DNA of 40,912 nt from Bacteroidales bacterium. GTDB taxonomy: Bacteria > Bacteroidota > Bacteroidia > Bacteroidales > UBA4181. A program made the translations under genes and the position numbers. How positions within the stretch are numbered: position 1 is the stretch's first letter; the number at the start of each line of letters is the position of its first letter. The notes beneath the pieces were generated by a model. The model saw only the letters and a list, made by a program, of their open reading frames with translations, was not told the origin of the DNA and did no database searches. Location: NCBI GenBank assembly GCA_031265445.1, contig JAISCQ010000268.1:1-40912 (forward strand). Reading direction: 5' to 3'. Of this stretch, positions 15,003 through 23,816 are shown in pieces.

Positions 15003-17126
15003 ATGCGATGCCTTTTTACTTTATGGATGCTCATCCTGCCTGCCGCTCGCCTTTCGGCGCAAATATCGCCGGAAGCCCTGCAACAATGGGAAAGCCGTAA
15101 ATATTCCATGTTCATTCACTGGGGTATCTATGCGGAACTTGGCGGCGTGTGGGAAGGAAAGCAGATTTCACGCGGACTGAGCGAGCAAATCCAGGCGCAT
15201 GCAGGGATATACAGCGATACATACGCACGGACGGCCAAACGGTTCCATCCTGTTAAATGGAATCCCGATTCCGTAGCGTTGCTGGCCAAACATGCCGGGA
15301 TGCGCTCCATCGTGATCACCTCCAAGCATCACGACGGTTTTTGCATGTTCCATTCGGAATACACCGATTTCAATGTGGTGGACGCCACGCCCTACAAGCG
15401 CGACGTCCTCAGGGAACTTTCGGAAGCGTGCGCCCGCCACGGGTTGAAGTTCGGCCTGTACTTTTCGCTCATCGACTGGCATTACCCGCAGGCATCGCCC
15501 ATATCGAGCCACAACTCGGATTACATCACTCCCGAACATTTCGAATTGAATAAAAACCAGATCACCGAACTGCTTACCGGTTACGGCCCTGTTTCGGAAC
15601 TTTGGTTCGACATGGGTTCGCACAGCTTCGAGCAAAGCCTTGAGATGCGTCAGCTGGTGCACTCGCTGCAACCGGATTGCATGATCGGCAGCCGGCTGGG
15701 CAACGACATGAGCGACTTCATGGTGATGGGCGACAATCAGGAGCCTGATTACATCATCGGTGCGCCGTGGCAATCGCCGGCGTCGTTTTTCCATGAAACA
15801 TGGGGATACCGCTCGTGGCAGGAACGCGGCAACGAAGCCGACAAAATCCGCGAAAAGCTCGCCAGCCTCATTCGCGTATGCAGTCGTGGAGGCAATTACC
15901 TGCTGAATATCGGCCCGCGCGGCGATGGCTCGGTAGTGGAGTTCGAACAACGCGTACTGCTGGAGATTGGCCGCTGGCTCGATCGCAACGGCGAGGCCAT
16001 TTACGGCGCATCCGCCGACCCGTTCCACGTGCCTTTCGAATGGGGCGCCATCACTTCGCGCAGCGACAAACTGTACCTGCATGTGCTGGCGCAACCCGGG
16101 GACGGCCATATCGTGCTGCCCGGACTGGATGGAAAAATAACAAAAGCGAGCGTATTGGCCGACGGTACGCCCTGTGCCTGCCAAAAGGACAGGAAAGGCG
16201 TTACGGTGACGTTGCCGGCAACGGTCGATCCCGCCCGGGAATTTCAGGTGATCGAACTCGTGTTTGAAGGCGGCTATACGGTTCCGCCGGTCAATATTAC
16301 GCCTTACGCCAAGAATCTGACGCTTGACCGGCACAATGCATTTAAATATTACAGCAACAGCGGCGTCGATTACAATTCGCGCTACCGGAGCGTCATCCGC
16401 GAAGAATGGACGCTCCTTCCCGGCGAAAATGCCAAACGGACGCCGGTACTGTACTATACCGACGGGGAAAAAGGCCGGATCATCGACCTGAACCTGGACG
16501 GGCAAACCGCAAAGATCGCCCTGGAAGCCGGTACGGAGGTAAAGTTAAAGAACAACATCACCGGCCTGGGCTGGGGCCCGATTTACCTGCAAGGCCCGCT
16601 ACCGTCCGGCATTGAGGGCATCTACGGCGAAAGCGCCGGCATCGATCCGGCACAACCCTGGGGACGGGCAGGCAAGGCGTGGGAACGCACCAACTGGAAA
16701 AACAACGAAACATACGTCATGCCGGGCGACCTGACACAGGCGTGGTACATGTTGCAGGAAATAACCTCGCCTGTTGACCAGCAAATACTGGTATCGGTAA
16801 CTTCGGCCGATGCTGTGACAGCGATGCTGAACGGGAAAATACTGGTGTTGCACAACAATCCGTATAAAAAGGAAAGCATGCAGGACGTGGTGTTGCTCGA
16901 TCTGAAAGAAGGTAAGAACCAGTTGCTGGTGAAATGCTTTTCCAACTTCCGGAAAGAAGCGCGCATGGGTATTGCTACACATGTTCCCCAGCATATTTAT
17001 GTAAAAAAGCTGGAACCGGTGAAATTCCGCAAGGGGAAGTATTTCCCGGTCAGCTGGAAACTGGGAAATCCCGTAACGCCTCATGAAACGCTTAACCTGC
17101 CTAACCTGAGGCTGAAATTCGAGTGA
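15003..17126 (+). CDS. Alpha-L-fucosidase, GH29 family, secreted
   Basis: 707 residues from ATG 15003; the frame is open upstream into acn, but this ATG begins a signal peptide (MRCLFTLWMLILPAARLSAQ). The catalytic barrel opens with SMFIHWGIYAELGGVW and contains SKHHDGFCMFHS, KFGLYFSLIDWH and SELWFDMGS, where Asp203 is the likely nucleophile, then GNYLLNIGPRGDGSV. This removes terminal alpha-linked fucose. A beta-rich segment follows to about 435, then roughly 270 further residues (about 436-707) including a region resembling a jelly-roll accessory domain (YMLQEITSPVDQQILVSVTS, LNGKILVLHNN, KEGKNQLLVKC) of the type found in some extracytoplasmic glycosidases. The acid/base residue cannot be assigned by eye. 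Tight linkage to acn is unusual. Confidence 0.9.
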   Translation: MRCLFTLWMLILPAARLSAQISPEALQQWESRKYSMFIHWGIYAELGGVWEGKQISRGLSEQIQAHAGIYSDTYARTAKRFHPVKWNPDSVALLAKHAGMRSIVITSKHHDGFCMFHSEYTDFNVVDATPYKRDVLRELSEACARHGLKFGLYFSLIDWHYPQASPISSHNSDYITPEHFELNKNQITELLTGYGPVSELWFDMGSHSFEQSLEMRQLVHSLQPDCMIGSRLGNDMSDFMVMGDNQEPDYIIGAPWQSPASFFHETWGYRSWQERGNEADKIREKLASLIRVCSRGGNYLLNIGPRGDGSVVEFEQRVLLEIGRWLDRNGEAIYGASADPFHVPFEWGAITSRSDKLYLHVLAQPGDGHIVLPGLDGKITKASVLADGTPCACQKDRKGVTVTLPATVDPAREFQVIELVFEGGYTVPPVNITPYAKNLTLDRHNAFKYYSNSGVDYNSRYRSVIREEWTLLPGENAKRTPVLYYTDGEKGRIIDLNLDGQTAKIALEAGTEVKLKNNITGLGWGPIYLQGPLPSGIEGIYGESAGIDPAQPWGRAGKAWERTNWKNNETYVMPGDLTQAWYMLQEITSPVDQQILVSVTSADAVTAMLNGKILVLHNNPYKKESMQDVVLLDLKEGKNQLLVKCFSNFRKEARMGIATHVPQHIYVKKLEPVKFRKGKYFPVSWKLGNPVTPHETLNLPNLRLKFE

Positions 17127-17231
17127 TTTTCAGGTTTAACCTCGTTGAGGGCTTCGCTCGAGAACGCCGCAACAAACTTCGTTTTTCCCCGATTTTCAAT
17201 AACAAAACAGCCTCAGCCAATGACCATCAGA

Positions 17232-18788
17232 TCACTCGCCGGCATGTAGCTCTTTGGTGTTGGCTATCTGTTGATCGGCGGATACCTTGACCAATTCCCT
17301 GGCGGCTCGCGTATAAAAACGATGGCTGGTCAAACGACTGATTTGAGCTCGAAGCCACTCGGCTTTATTCACAGGGATATGATGTTCTTCCTGTTCGTGG
17401 AAAAGGCTCATCATTCGCGCGATATAGTCTACCCGTCCAAAATACATCTGGTGCGCGTCATGCATGATTTCCTCCAGGATTCCATTGGGGATCGATTCGC
17501 AGTGTGTCGCTTTCATCAACCGGTAGATTTTTTCGATCTGTTGCGGCTTATAATGAAAAAGCAGTAAGGTTTCGCGTGCCATATCCTCGCTTAAGGCGCG
17601 GATATCGTCACCATACGAAATGGCGTAACCGATATCGTGCATCAAAGCAGCCGTTTTCAGGAGCAAGGTGTCCTCATCCCTGATATTTTCCGAATGTGCC
17701 AGCAGTTCCACCTGCTCGTACACATCCATTACATGCTTCAAGTTGTGGAAAAAAAGGTTCGATGATGTGTCTGTCATCATGCTTTCCACATATTCTTCAA
17801 GATCGCCAAGCCGGAGCAACTGCATCTGCACAAAAAAAGCATGGTTGGGAACAGGCTGTCCGTCGACGCCATTCTCAACAAATTCGGGTTTCAGCCCATT
17901 CACATGATACGAAACATCATTTGTATGGGACAATATTCCTTGGTACTCGCAGTCGAAATACCGTTTTATTTTTTCGTAGGTGGTTCCCGAAATGTTTATT
18001 TTTCCGGCTTTGCACGACGATTCCAACCGTGCAGCCACATTCACCGTGCGGCCCCATATATCGAACGACAGTTTCTTGTGTCCGAGCATCCCGGCAACCA
18101 CCTGTCCCGTATGGATTCCGATCCTCACCGACCATATATTGGGGTTCTGCTCGCTCAAGCGGTTGAGGTGGTTCTGCACATCCAGCGCCACCAGTACCAC
18201 ATCCACGGGATTGGTATGGTTTTTTTGCGGAATCCCGCCTGCGCACATGTATGCGTCGCCCATCGTCTTGATCTTCTCAATGTGGTAGCGGTCTATAATG
18301 GTATCGAAGTAAAAGAAGAAACTGTTCAGCTCATCCAAAAGGGTTTCGGGTTCGAGGTTATCGGTAATCTCCGAAAAACCTTCAATATCGGCAAACAGTA
18401 CCGTTACCGTGTCATATTTTTGGATAAACGGCTTTTCCTCTTCAGCCAGCGCCTCATACCTGTCTGTCCTCGACAATACAACCGGTGGCGGGGCATTGAC
18501 AGGATATTCCTTAACAGCCGCCATTCTTTGTCCCCTCCTTTTTCCACAGAAATATCCTGCCAGGGCAGCCAAAATGACAACCGGCAACGGCATCCATCCC
18601 AAAAGAGCCTCGTTAACCCAACCGGAAAACAAAAAAGCAGGAATAAAAACAAAAAATTTCGGAACCGAAGAAATATGTGTCAGCGACATGCAATCAAAAT
18701 AATCCAAAGTAGCATCCGGATCTTTTTTTCTTTTAAAAGAAGATTTTGTATGTTTGTCAAGAATTTTTTTTTGTAGAAAAGTAAACAT
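17232..18788 (-). CDS. Membrane-anchored class III adenylate cyclase fused to a C-terminal HD domain
   Basis: 518 residues from ATG 18788; the frame stays open to 19064, and ATG 18986 (584 residues), 19 bases below a minus-strand -7 element, is a real alternative. After a basic N-terminus come two hydrophobic stretches (VPKFFVFIPAFLFSGWV and LPVVILAALAGYFCG). The cyclase domain follows: TVLFADIEGF (first metal Asp about 134), EKIKTMGDAYM (second metal Asp, adenine-specifying Lys), VRIGIHTGQVVAGMLG, and SFDIWGRTVNVAARLES with the Asp, Asn and Arg of an adenylate cyclase. An HD-type domain follows (FFHNLKHVMDVYEQ, ALMHDIGYAISYGDD, ATHCESIP, HDAHQMYFGRVDYI). It would make cAMP; the HD part could hydrolyse a nucleotide or sense a ligand. 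It is divergent from the universal stress protein gene. Confidence 0.88.
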   Translation of the reverse strand: MFTFLQKKILDKHTKSSFKRKKDPDATLDYFDCMSLTHISSVPKFFVFIPAFLFSGWVNEALLGWMPLPVVILAALAGYFCGKRRGQRMAAVKEYPVNAPPPVVLSRTDRYEALAEEEKPFIQKYDTVTVLFADIEGFSEITDNLEPETLLDELNSFFFYFDTIIDRYHIEKIKTMGDAYMCAGGIPQKNHTNPVDVVLVALDVQNHLNRLSEQNPNIWSVRIGIHTGQVVAGMLGHKKLSFDIWGRTVNVAARLESSCKAGKINISGTTYEKIKRYFDCEYQGILSHTNDVSYHVNGLKPEFVENGVDGQPVPNHAFFVQMQLLRLGDLEEYVESMMTDTSSNLFFHNLKHVMDVYEQVELLAHSENIRDEDTLLLKTAALMHDIGYAISYGDDIRALSEDMARETLLLFHYKPQQIEKIYRLMKATHCESIPNGILEEIMHDAHQMYFGRVDYIARMMSLFHEQEEHHIPVNKAEWLRAQISRLTSHRFYTRAARELVKVSADQQIANTKELHAGE

Positions 18789-18955
18789 ATTTTGATCTTT
18801 TATCGTATTGATAACTGTTGTCGGTTTCGGAAACGGTACGGGCAACAATCTATTATCGGCAATATAATGGCTCGCTCTTTCTCCGGTGTTTTTGGCGTCA
18901 CAAATATCTGTAGAAAGAATCCGACAGATAAAATATAGAGAAAGAAAAAAAGTTT

Positions 18956-18963
18956 TATTTTTG
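18956..18963 (+). promoter_or_regulatory. Predicted -7 element for the universal stress protein gene
   Basis: TATTTTTG at 18956-18963 fits TAnnTTTG, 90 bases before ATG 19053. It would overlap the cyclase coding region if that gene starts at 18986. Confidence 0.5.
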
Positions 18964-19004
18964 CAAAAAAAATTTAAAAGATCCATCAACGTTAAAAAAT
19001 CGCT

Positions 19005-19012
19005 CAAAGATA
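19005..19012 (-). promoter_or_regulatory. Predicted -7 element for the cyclase-HD gene
   Basis: Minus-strand TATCTTTG (plus CAAAGATA) fits TAnnTTTG. It faces the plus-strand promoter at 18956, so the two transcripts would overlap head-on by a few tens of bases. Confidence 0.45.
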
Positions 19013-19052
19013 TTGTTTTTATTGTTTCAATGCTAATGCAAATCTCAATTTC

Positions 19053-19889
19053 ATGGAAAACCAATCCAAACCCATCTTAATTCCGACAGATTTTACTGTC
19101 GTAGCTCGATATGCTATTGAAGCGGCGATGCCGTTTGCCAAATTAACCAACTCCAGCATCGTACTGGTGCATATTGTCAAGAAAATATCCGAAATACCGG
19201 ATGCTACAGCCAGAGTTGAATTAGAAGCCGACAAAGCATCCAGGGATCATGGCATCCATGTGACCGGTATCGTTCGCGAAGGCTCCATCTTTTCAACCAT
19301 CGGCGAAACGGTGACCGAACTTGATGCAGGCTTGGTGCTCATGGGTACGCATGGCATCAGGGGCATGCAAAAACTCACCGGGAGTTGGGCCTTGAAAGTG
19401 ATTGTAACTTCTAAGGTACCTATTATCGTGGTACAGACGTATCCACGGAAAACAACCGTTGACAGGATCGCCTTCCCGATTGATTTTAAACGCGAAAACC
19501 GCGAAAAAATCGGCTGGGCGTATTACGTAGCCAAGTTATTCAATTCAAAAGTATACATTTTCAGGTCTGAACCTTCAAAAGACCGGAAAATAGAGCAGGG
19601 TGTGAGAACCAACCTGGTTTTCACCGAAAAATTCCTGAGGTCGAAAAACATCAAGTACGAGATTTCCGTTGCTCAGGGCGAAGACTCATTTGCGAAAGAA
19701 TCTCTGCAATATGCCGAGGAAATTGATGCTGACATGGTCATGATCACCACCACCAAGGGCATTTCGATCGCCGATTTCGTACTGGGGACTTCCGAAGAAG
19801 ACATCATTACCAACAGCGCCCATATACCGGTGATGTGCGTCAACCCGCGAAAATCGAAAGTCGGCGGATTCAGCGCTACAGGAGGTTGA
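19053..19889 (+). CDS. Universal stress protein, tandem UspA domains
   Basis: 278 residues with two UspA-like domains, about 1-128 and 145-270. The first begins KPILIPTDFTVVARYAIEAA and ends with GTHGIRGMQKLTGSW and SKVPIIVVQ, close to the ATP-binding pattern G-x2-G-x9-G-S/T. The second begins RIAFPIDFKRENREKIGWAY and ends HIPVMCVNPRK. Tandem Usp proteins are cytoplasmic nucleotide-binding stress proteins without a defined single reaction. It has its own promoter at 18956-18963, is divergent from the adenylate cyclase gene, and lies 99 bases before the lipid kinase gene. Confidence 0.9.
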   Translation: MENQSKPILIPTDFTVVARYAIEAAMPFAKLTNSSIVLVHIVKKISEIPDATARVELEADKASRDHGIHVTGIVREGSIFSTIGETVTELDAGLVLMGTHGIRGMQKLTGSWALKVIVTSKVPIIVVQTYPRKTTVDRIAFPIDFKRENREKIGWAYYVAKLFNSKVYIFRSEPSKDRKIEQGVRTNLVFTEKFLRSKNIKYEISVAQGEDSFAKESLQYAEEIDADMVMITTTKGISIADFVLGTSEEDIITNSAHIPVMCVNPRKSKVGGFSATGG

Positions 19890-19988
19890 TCCGACGTCAA
19901 AATCTGCTTTTTACCATATCATGCCGGATTTTGAATCTGCTGTGGGCGATTCAGGTTCGGCATTTTTCTTTTTGGAATACTTCATACA

Positions 19989-20885
19989 TTGGCAAAAGAA
20001 AAGATCAGTTTCATCATCAACCCGATTTCGGGCACGCGTAAAAAAGATTCGTGGCCCGAAATCATTCGCCGCACCATTGATGCGTCACGTTTTGATATCC
20101 GCGTCTTTTTTACGGAACAGGCGGGACATGCCTCCGAACTGGCCAGCCGGCAAATCGACGAAGGCGTACCGTACATCGTGGCGGTGGGTGGCGATGGCAC
20201 CGTGAACGAAGTAGCCATGTCCGTGCGCGATACGTCGGCGGCTATGGGTATTGTGCCTTGCGGATCGGGTAACGGGTTGGCGCGGCACCTGCATATCCCC
20301 CTGAAACTGAACGACGCGCTGCAACTGATCAACACCGCTTCCGTGATCAGCATCGATTACGGTCTGGTCAACAGTCGGCCATTCTTCTGCACCTTCGGGG
20401 CCGGATTCGATGCCCGCATCAGTCATGTTTTCGCTACGAGCGGAAAACGGGGCTTGCTGACTTATGTCCTGATTATTGCCAGGGAATTTATCAGCTACCG
20501 TTCCCGGAAATACAGGTTGAAAATTGATGGGAACAAATTCAAAACAAAGGCGATGATGGTTACCATTGCCAACTCGGCGCAATATGGCAACAATGGTTAT
20601 ATCTCGCCTGACGCTGACATCACCGACGGCGAACTGGATGTGTGCATCCTGCGCCCGTTCCCAAAATTCCAGGCAGTGCGTCTCGCTTTCAGGCTTCTTC
20701 ACAAGAGCATTCATAAAAGCCCTTATTACAGCATGATCAAAGGTAAGAAGATTGTGCTTCGACGAAAACGCGAAGGTAATGTCCATTTGGACGGAGAACC
20801 GTACACCATGGGAAAAAAGCTCAAAATAAGAATCGTTCCGCAAGGTTTGAAAGTTTTGGTGCAAAAGGATGGCAAAATACTGTAG
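19989..20885 (+). CDS. YegS/BmrU-type lipid (diacylglycerol) kinase
   Basis: 298 residues. The only plausible start is TTG 19989; it gives MAKEKISFIINPISGTRKKD, the normal family N-terminus, and no ATG or GTG lies in frame upstream. The catalytic signature is AVGGDGTVNEVAM, followed by VPCGSGNGLARHL, both typical of the DAGK catalytic domain. A beta-sandwich C-terminal domain ends with GNVHLDGEPYTMGKKLKIRI. It should phosphorylate a lipid alcohol such as diacylglycerol or a sphingoid base using ATP at the cytoplasmic face of the membrane; sphingolipid-producing Bacteroidota make the second possibility real, but the substrate cannot be told here. Confidence 0.9.
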   Translation: MAKEKISFIINPISGTRKKDSWPEIIRRTIDASRFDIRVFFTEQAGHASELASRQIDEGVPYIVAVGGDGTVNEVAMSVRDTSAAMGIVPCGSGNGLARHLHIPLKLNDALQLINTASVISIDYGLVNSRPFFCTFGAGFDARISHVFATSGKRGLLTYVLIIAREFISYRSRKYRLKIDGNKFKTKAMMVTIANSAQYGNNGYISPDADITDGELDVCILRPFPKFQAVRLAFRLLHKSIHKSPYYSMIKGKKIVLRRKREGNVHLDGEPYTMGKKLKIRIVPQGLKVLVQKDGKIL

Positions 20886-21082
20886 ACCCGGCTATCTCAA
20901 TGATGATGGACATCGTCAGGCGCCATCGTATAAAATTTTTGCAATGAGTCTCTTATTGTGTAACTAAATTCCTGCTTTCCCGTATAAGGAATAAATCGCA
21001 ATATTCTATTTTGAACCTGCCTGTTAGAAGTATGCGAAAAAATCATTAAAATAGAATTGTTCTTCATCAACATAAATCATAT

Positions 21083-23029
21083 ATGAAATTGACCATCAAC
21101 CAAAAATTAGGTTCCGGGTTTGGGATCATCATCCTGGCGGTATTGATCAGTTTGTACCTGAACAATCGTACAAGTCGCAAATACCAGGAGTTGCAGAATA
21201 AAATCATGACAGTGCTGACGCCCAGCCACGACAACCTGTCGCAATTGTCCGACATGATCGCGACATCAACAATATTAACCAAGGACTGGTCGTTCAATGC
21301 AGAAAGCGAAAGCGATGATAAAATCGCTTTGAAAAGATTACATCAAACCGATTTTCCCAATCTGCGGGATAGCCTGATCAGTCTTTCGCCGTACTGGACA
21401 GATGATGAGAAGTCAGCGCTACAGAATATTTCCGTTGCCATTGAAGATACGTTATTTGCGAAGCAACGCTATGTCATGGAACAGCTCAATAATATGGATG
21501 CATATAATGATATCCTGGTAAAAGTCGAAATAGACCCGATGCTGGAGAAAACTGGCGAAATACCCTTGATTACCCGGAAAATTAACAACCGATTAGGACT
21601 TTTGATCCGCGACTTCAACCAGCAGGCCCAGGTAGCCCAAAACCAGATTACAGCGGATTTTACAGGGTTCCAGCGTTTGATCATCATTACCAATATCATC
21701 CTGATCATCATTGTATTAATTTCGGCAACCTATAGCCAGTTCTCCATTGTACAACCCCTGAAGAAGATCGACCGGCTGATCGGCAGGCTGGCTACGGGAA
21801 ACCTTTCGGAGACAGCCAGCATCAAGCAAAATGACGAAATCGGAATGATTGCCACTTCGGTGAATACATTGATTGCCGGTTTGCGTTCGACCACCAACTT
21901 TGCCAACGAAATAGGAAAGGGGCATTTAGACGCCTCGTTCCAGACGCTCGGCGACGATGACATCCTGGGCAACTCGCTGCTCAACATGCGTGCCAGCCTG
22001 CAACGCGCCGACACGGAAGAACAAAAGCGCAAAGAAGAGGACGACCGCCGCAACTGGGCCGCACAGGGCCTCGCCAAGTTTGCCGAAATACTGCGTAACA
22101 ACAATACCGATATGGAAACCATGGCCCATGAAGCGCTGTACAATCTGGTACGGTACATCGGAGCCAACCAGGGCGGTATTTTTGTACTCAACGACAGCGA
22201 TCCGCAGCACAAATTCCTCGAAATGCGCTCGTGCTATGCTTACGACCGTAAGAAGTTCGGCGAAAAAAAGATTGAAATCGGCGAAGGAATGGTAGGCGCC
22301 AGTTTCCAGGAAGGCGAAACAATTTACATGACCGAAGTACCGCATGATTATGTCGAAATTACTTCGGGGCTGGGAGGCGATACGCCGACCGCCATCCTGA
22401 TTGTTCCGTTGAAGGTGAACGAAGAGGTGTTTGGAGTACTTGAATTAGCTGCATTTGTTGAATTTCAGCCTCATGTGAGGAATTTTGTCGAAAAAGTAAG
22501 TGAAAGCATCGCCTCCACCATATCGTCGCTGAAAGTAAGCGAACGTACCAACGCATTGCTTGGACAGGCCAAGATTCAAGCCCAGGAGATGTCGGAACAG
22601 GAAGAAGAACTGCGCCAGAACATGGAAGAATTGCAAGCTACGCAGGAAGAATGGGCGCGAAAGGAAGAGGAATACGAAAGTTTCCGCAACGCCATCGAAG
22701 ACGCTATGCTGGTCATCGAACTGTCGACCGATTTCGAGCTGCTGCGGGTCAACAAGAATGTGGTGGGCAAACTGGGTATCGGCGAAAGCGAACTGCTGCA
22801 CCGCCGCTATACCGATATACTGAGTGGCGCCAAAGATATGACGGGACAGAATTATCAACAGGTATGGCAACGCTTGCGCCAGGGCGAAATGCAGGAAACG
22901 ACCGACCAACTGTCCATCAGGGGGAAAACATACATTTGCCGGCAGTTGTTCATGCCCCGTAAAAACAGTTACCGGGAGATATACAAATACCTGTGCATCA
23001 CGGCTGAAATAGAACAGGTTGTGACTTGA
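21083..23029 (+). CDS. Membrane sensor protein with HAMP, GAF and PAS domains but no output domain
   Basis: 648 residues. A first membrane helix (about 10-27) and second (about 199-220) flank an extracytoplasmic four-helix-bundle-like sensor of about 170 residues. A HAMP domain follows (VQPLKKIDRLIGRLATGNLS, then NDEIGMIATSVNTLI), then a GAF domain at about 335-480 (YNLVRYIGANQGGIFVLND to VNEEVFGVLELAAF), a long coiled coil at about 480-533 (EMSEQEEELRQNMEELQATQ), and a terminal PAS domain (FRNAIEDAMLVIELSTDFE). There is no histidine kinase, methyl-accepting, GGDEF, cyclase or DNA-binding domain, although the front end looks like a multisensor kinase. The 197 bases upstream (20886-21082) show no clear -7 element. 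The stop is followed by a TTGAC-AGG-GTCAA palindrome that recurs in the right-edge repeat island. Confidence 0.88.
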   Translation: MKLTINQKLGSGFGIIILAVLISLYLNNRTSRKYQELQNKIMTVLTPSHDNLSQLSDMIATSTILTKDWSFNAESESDDKIALKRLHQTDFPNLRDSLISLSPYWTDDEKSALQNISVAIEDTLFAKQRYVMEQLNNMDAYNDILVKVEIDPMLEKTGEIPLITRKINNRLGLLIRDFNQQAQVAQNQITADFTGFQRLIIITNIILIIIVLISATYSQFSIVQPLKKIDRLIGRLATGNLSETASIKQNDEIGMIATSVNTLIAGLRSTTNFANEIGKGHLDASFQTLGDDDILGNSLLNMRASLQRADTEEQKRKEEDDRRNWAAQGLAKFAEILRNNNTDMETMAHEALYNLVRYIGANQGGIFVLNDSDPQHKFLEMRSCYAYDRKKFGEKKIEIGEGMVGASFQEGETIYMTEVPHDYVEITSGLGGDTPTAILIVPLKVNEEVFGVLELAAFVEFQPHVRNFVEKVSESIASTISSLKVSERTNALLGQAKIQAQEMSEQEEELRQNMEELQATQEEWARKEEEYESFRNAIEDAMLVIELSTDFELLRVNKNVVGKLGIGESELLHRRYTDILSGAKDMTGQNYQQVWQRLRQGEMQETTDQLSIRGKTYICRQLFMPRKNSYREIYKYLCITAEIEQVVT

Positions 23030-23104
23030 CAGGGTCAATAAAAAAATACACAAAAAAATATTTCACGCGCAGTATCAATTCAAATCCCGCTTGGGAGGCT
23101 CCTT

Positions 23105-23704
23105 TCAGCCGTCCTGTTTGATTGTTTTCTCGATAAATTCAAGGATCTCTTCCCGTCCCAACCTTGTGGGCGACGAGGCGTAAAAACACGGAGGCAACTC
23201 TTCCCAGCTGTTAAGCATCTCATTTTTGAAAGCCCTGGTATGGTCGCTCAGTTGTTTTTGCGTCACCTTATCGGTTTTCGTGAACACGATGGTAAAAGGT
23301 ATCTGCATTTCGCCCAGGCGGGCCAAAAACTCCATGTCGTTAGCCTGTGGCGGAATGCGCGAATCGATGAGTACAAACACACAATACAGGTTTTCGCGTT
23401 TACCCAGATAATGGAACAGCGTTTTATCGAAATCTTTACGCCGGCTCTTTGAAACCTTCGCATAGCCATAGCCCGGCAAATCAACCAGGTACCAGGTCTC
23501 ATTAATCTTATAATGATTGATAAGTCGTGTTTTACCGGGTGTTGCAGACGTTTTGGCCAAACCGCCATGCAAGCACAGCATATTGATGAGTGATGATTTG
23601 CCCACATTCGACCTCCCAATAAAGGCATACTCGGGCATATCCGGTTTCGGACATTCTTTCAGTGACGGACTGCTTTTTACAAATTCGGCTTTACGGACAA
23701 TCAT
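23105..23704 (-). CDS. engB: Ribosome biogenesis GTP-binding protein EngB (YihA/YsxC)
   Basis: 200 residues from ATG 23704 (MIVRKAEFVKSSPSLKECP); the frame extends 12 codons upstream, but this ATG aligns with the family start. EngB is an essential GTPase for 50S subunit assembly. G1 is GRSNVGKSSLINML, G3 DLPGYGYAKVSK and G4 FTKTDK, with PGKTRLINHYKIN as switch I. It follows the GDPD-like gene in the same direction after a 112-base gap that carries one copy of the dispersed repeat seen at the right edge. Confidence 0.93.
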   Translation of the reverse strand: MIVRKAEFVKSSPSLKECPKPDMPEYAFIGRSNVGKSSLINMLCLHGGLAKTSATPGKTRLINHYKINETWYLVDLPGYGYAKVSKSRRKDFDKTLFHYLGKRENLYCVFVLIDSRIPPQANDMEFLARLGEMQIPFTIVFTKTDKVTQKQLSDHTRAFKNEMLNSWEELPPCFYASSPTRLGREEILEFIEKTIKQDG

Positions 23705-23783
23705 TGAGGCAATTGAATATGGTTCGTCGAATTCCCGCAAGACTTGTCAGTGGATCGTACGGGTTTCCATTTACTTAGTTCGC

Positions 23784-23806
23784 TATGAGATCGCTACGTT
23801 AAGTTG
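23784..23806. repeat. Copy of a dispersed intergenic repeat
   Basis: TATGAGATCGCTACGTTAAG followed by TTG at 23784-23806 matches, with a few changes, the element CGGTGAGATCGCTTCGCTAA plus GTTG found at 40818-40841 and 40881-40904 and, inverted and degenerate, at 40478-40502. All copies are outside genes. Confidence 0.6.
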
Positions 23807-23816
23807 GGTTAGGCTC

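Noticed and set aside
15168-16505. 445-codon minus-strand open frame inside the fucosidase gene
   Set aside because: Antisense shadow of a GC-rich GH29 gene with no recognisable motif.
10726-17126. A polysaccharide-utilisation locus built on sulfatase and fucosidase
   Set aside because: No SusC/SusD pair, surface glycan-binding protein or hybrid two-component/anti-sigma regulator is present, and aconitase lies between the enzymes.
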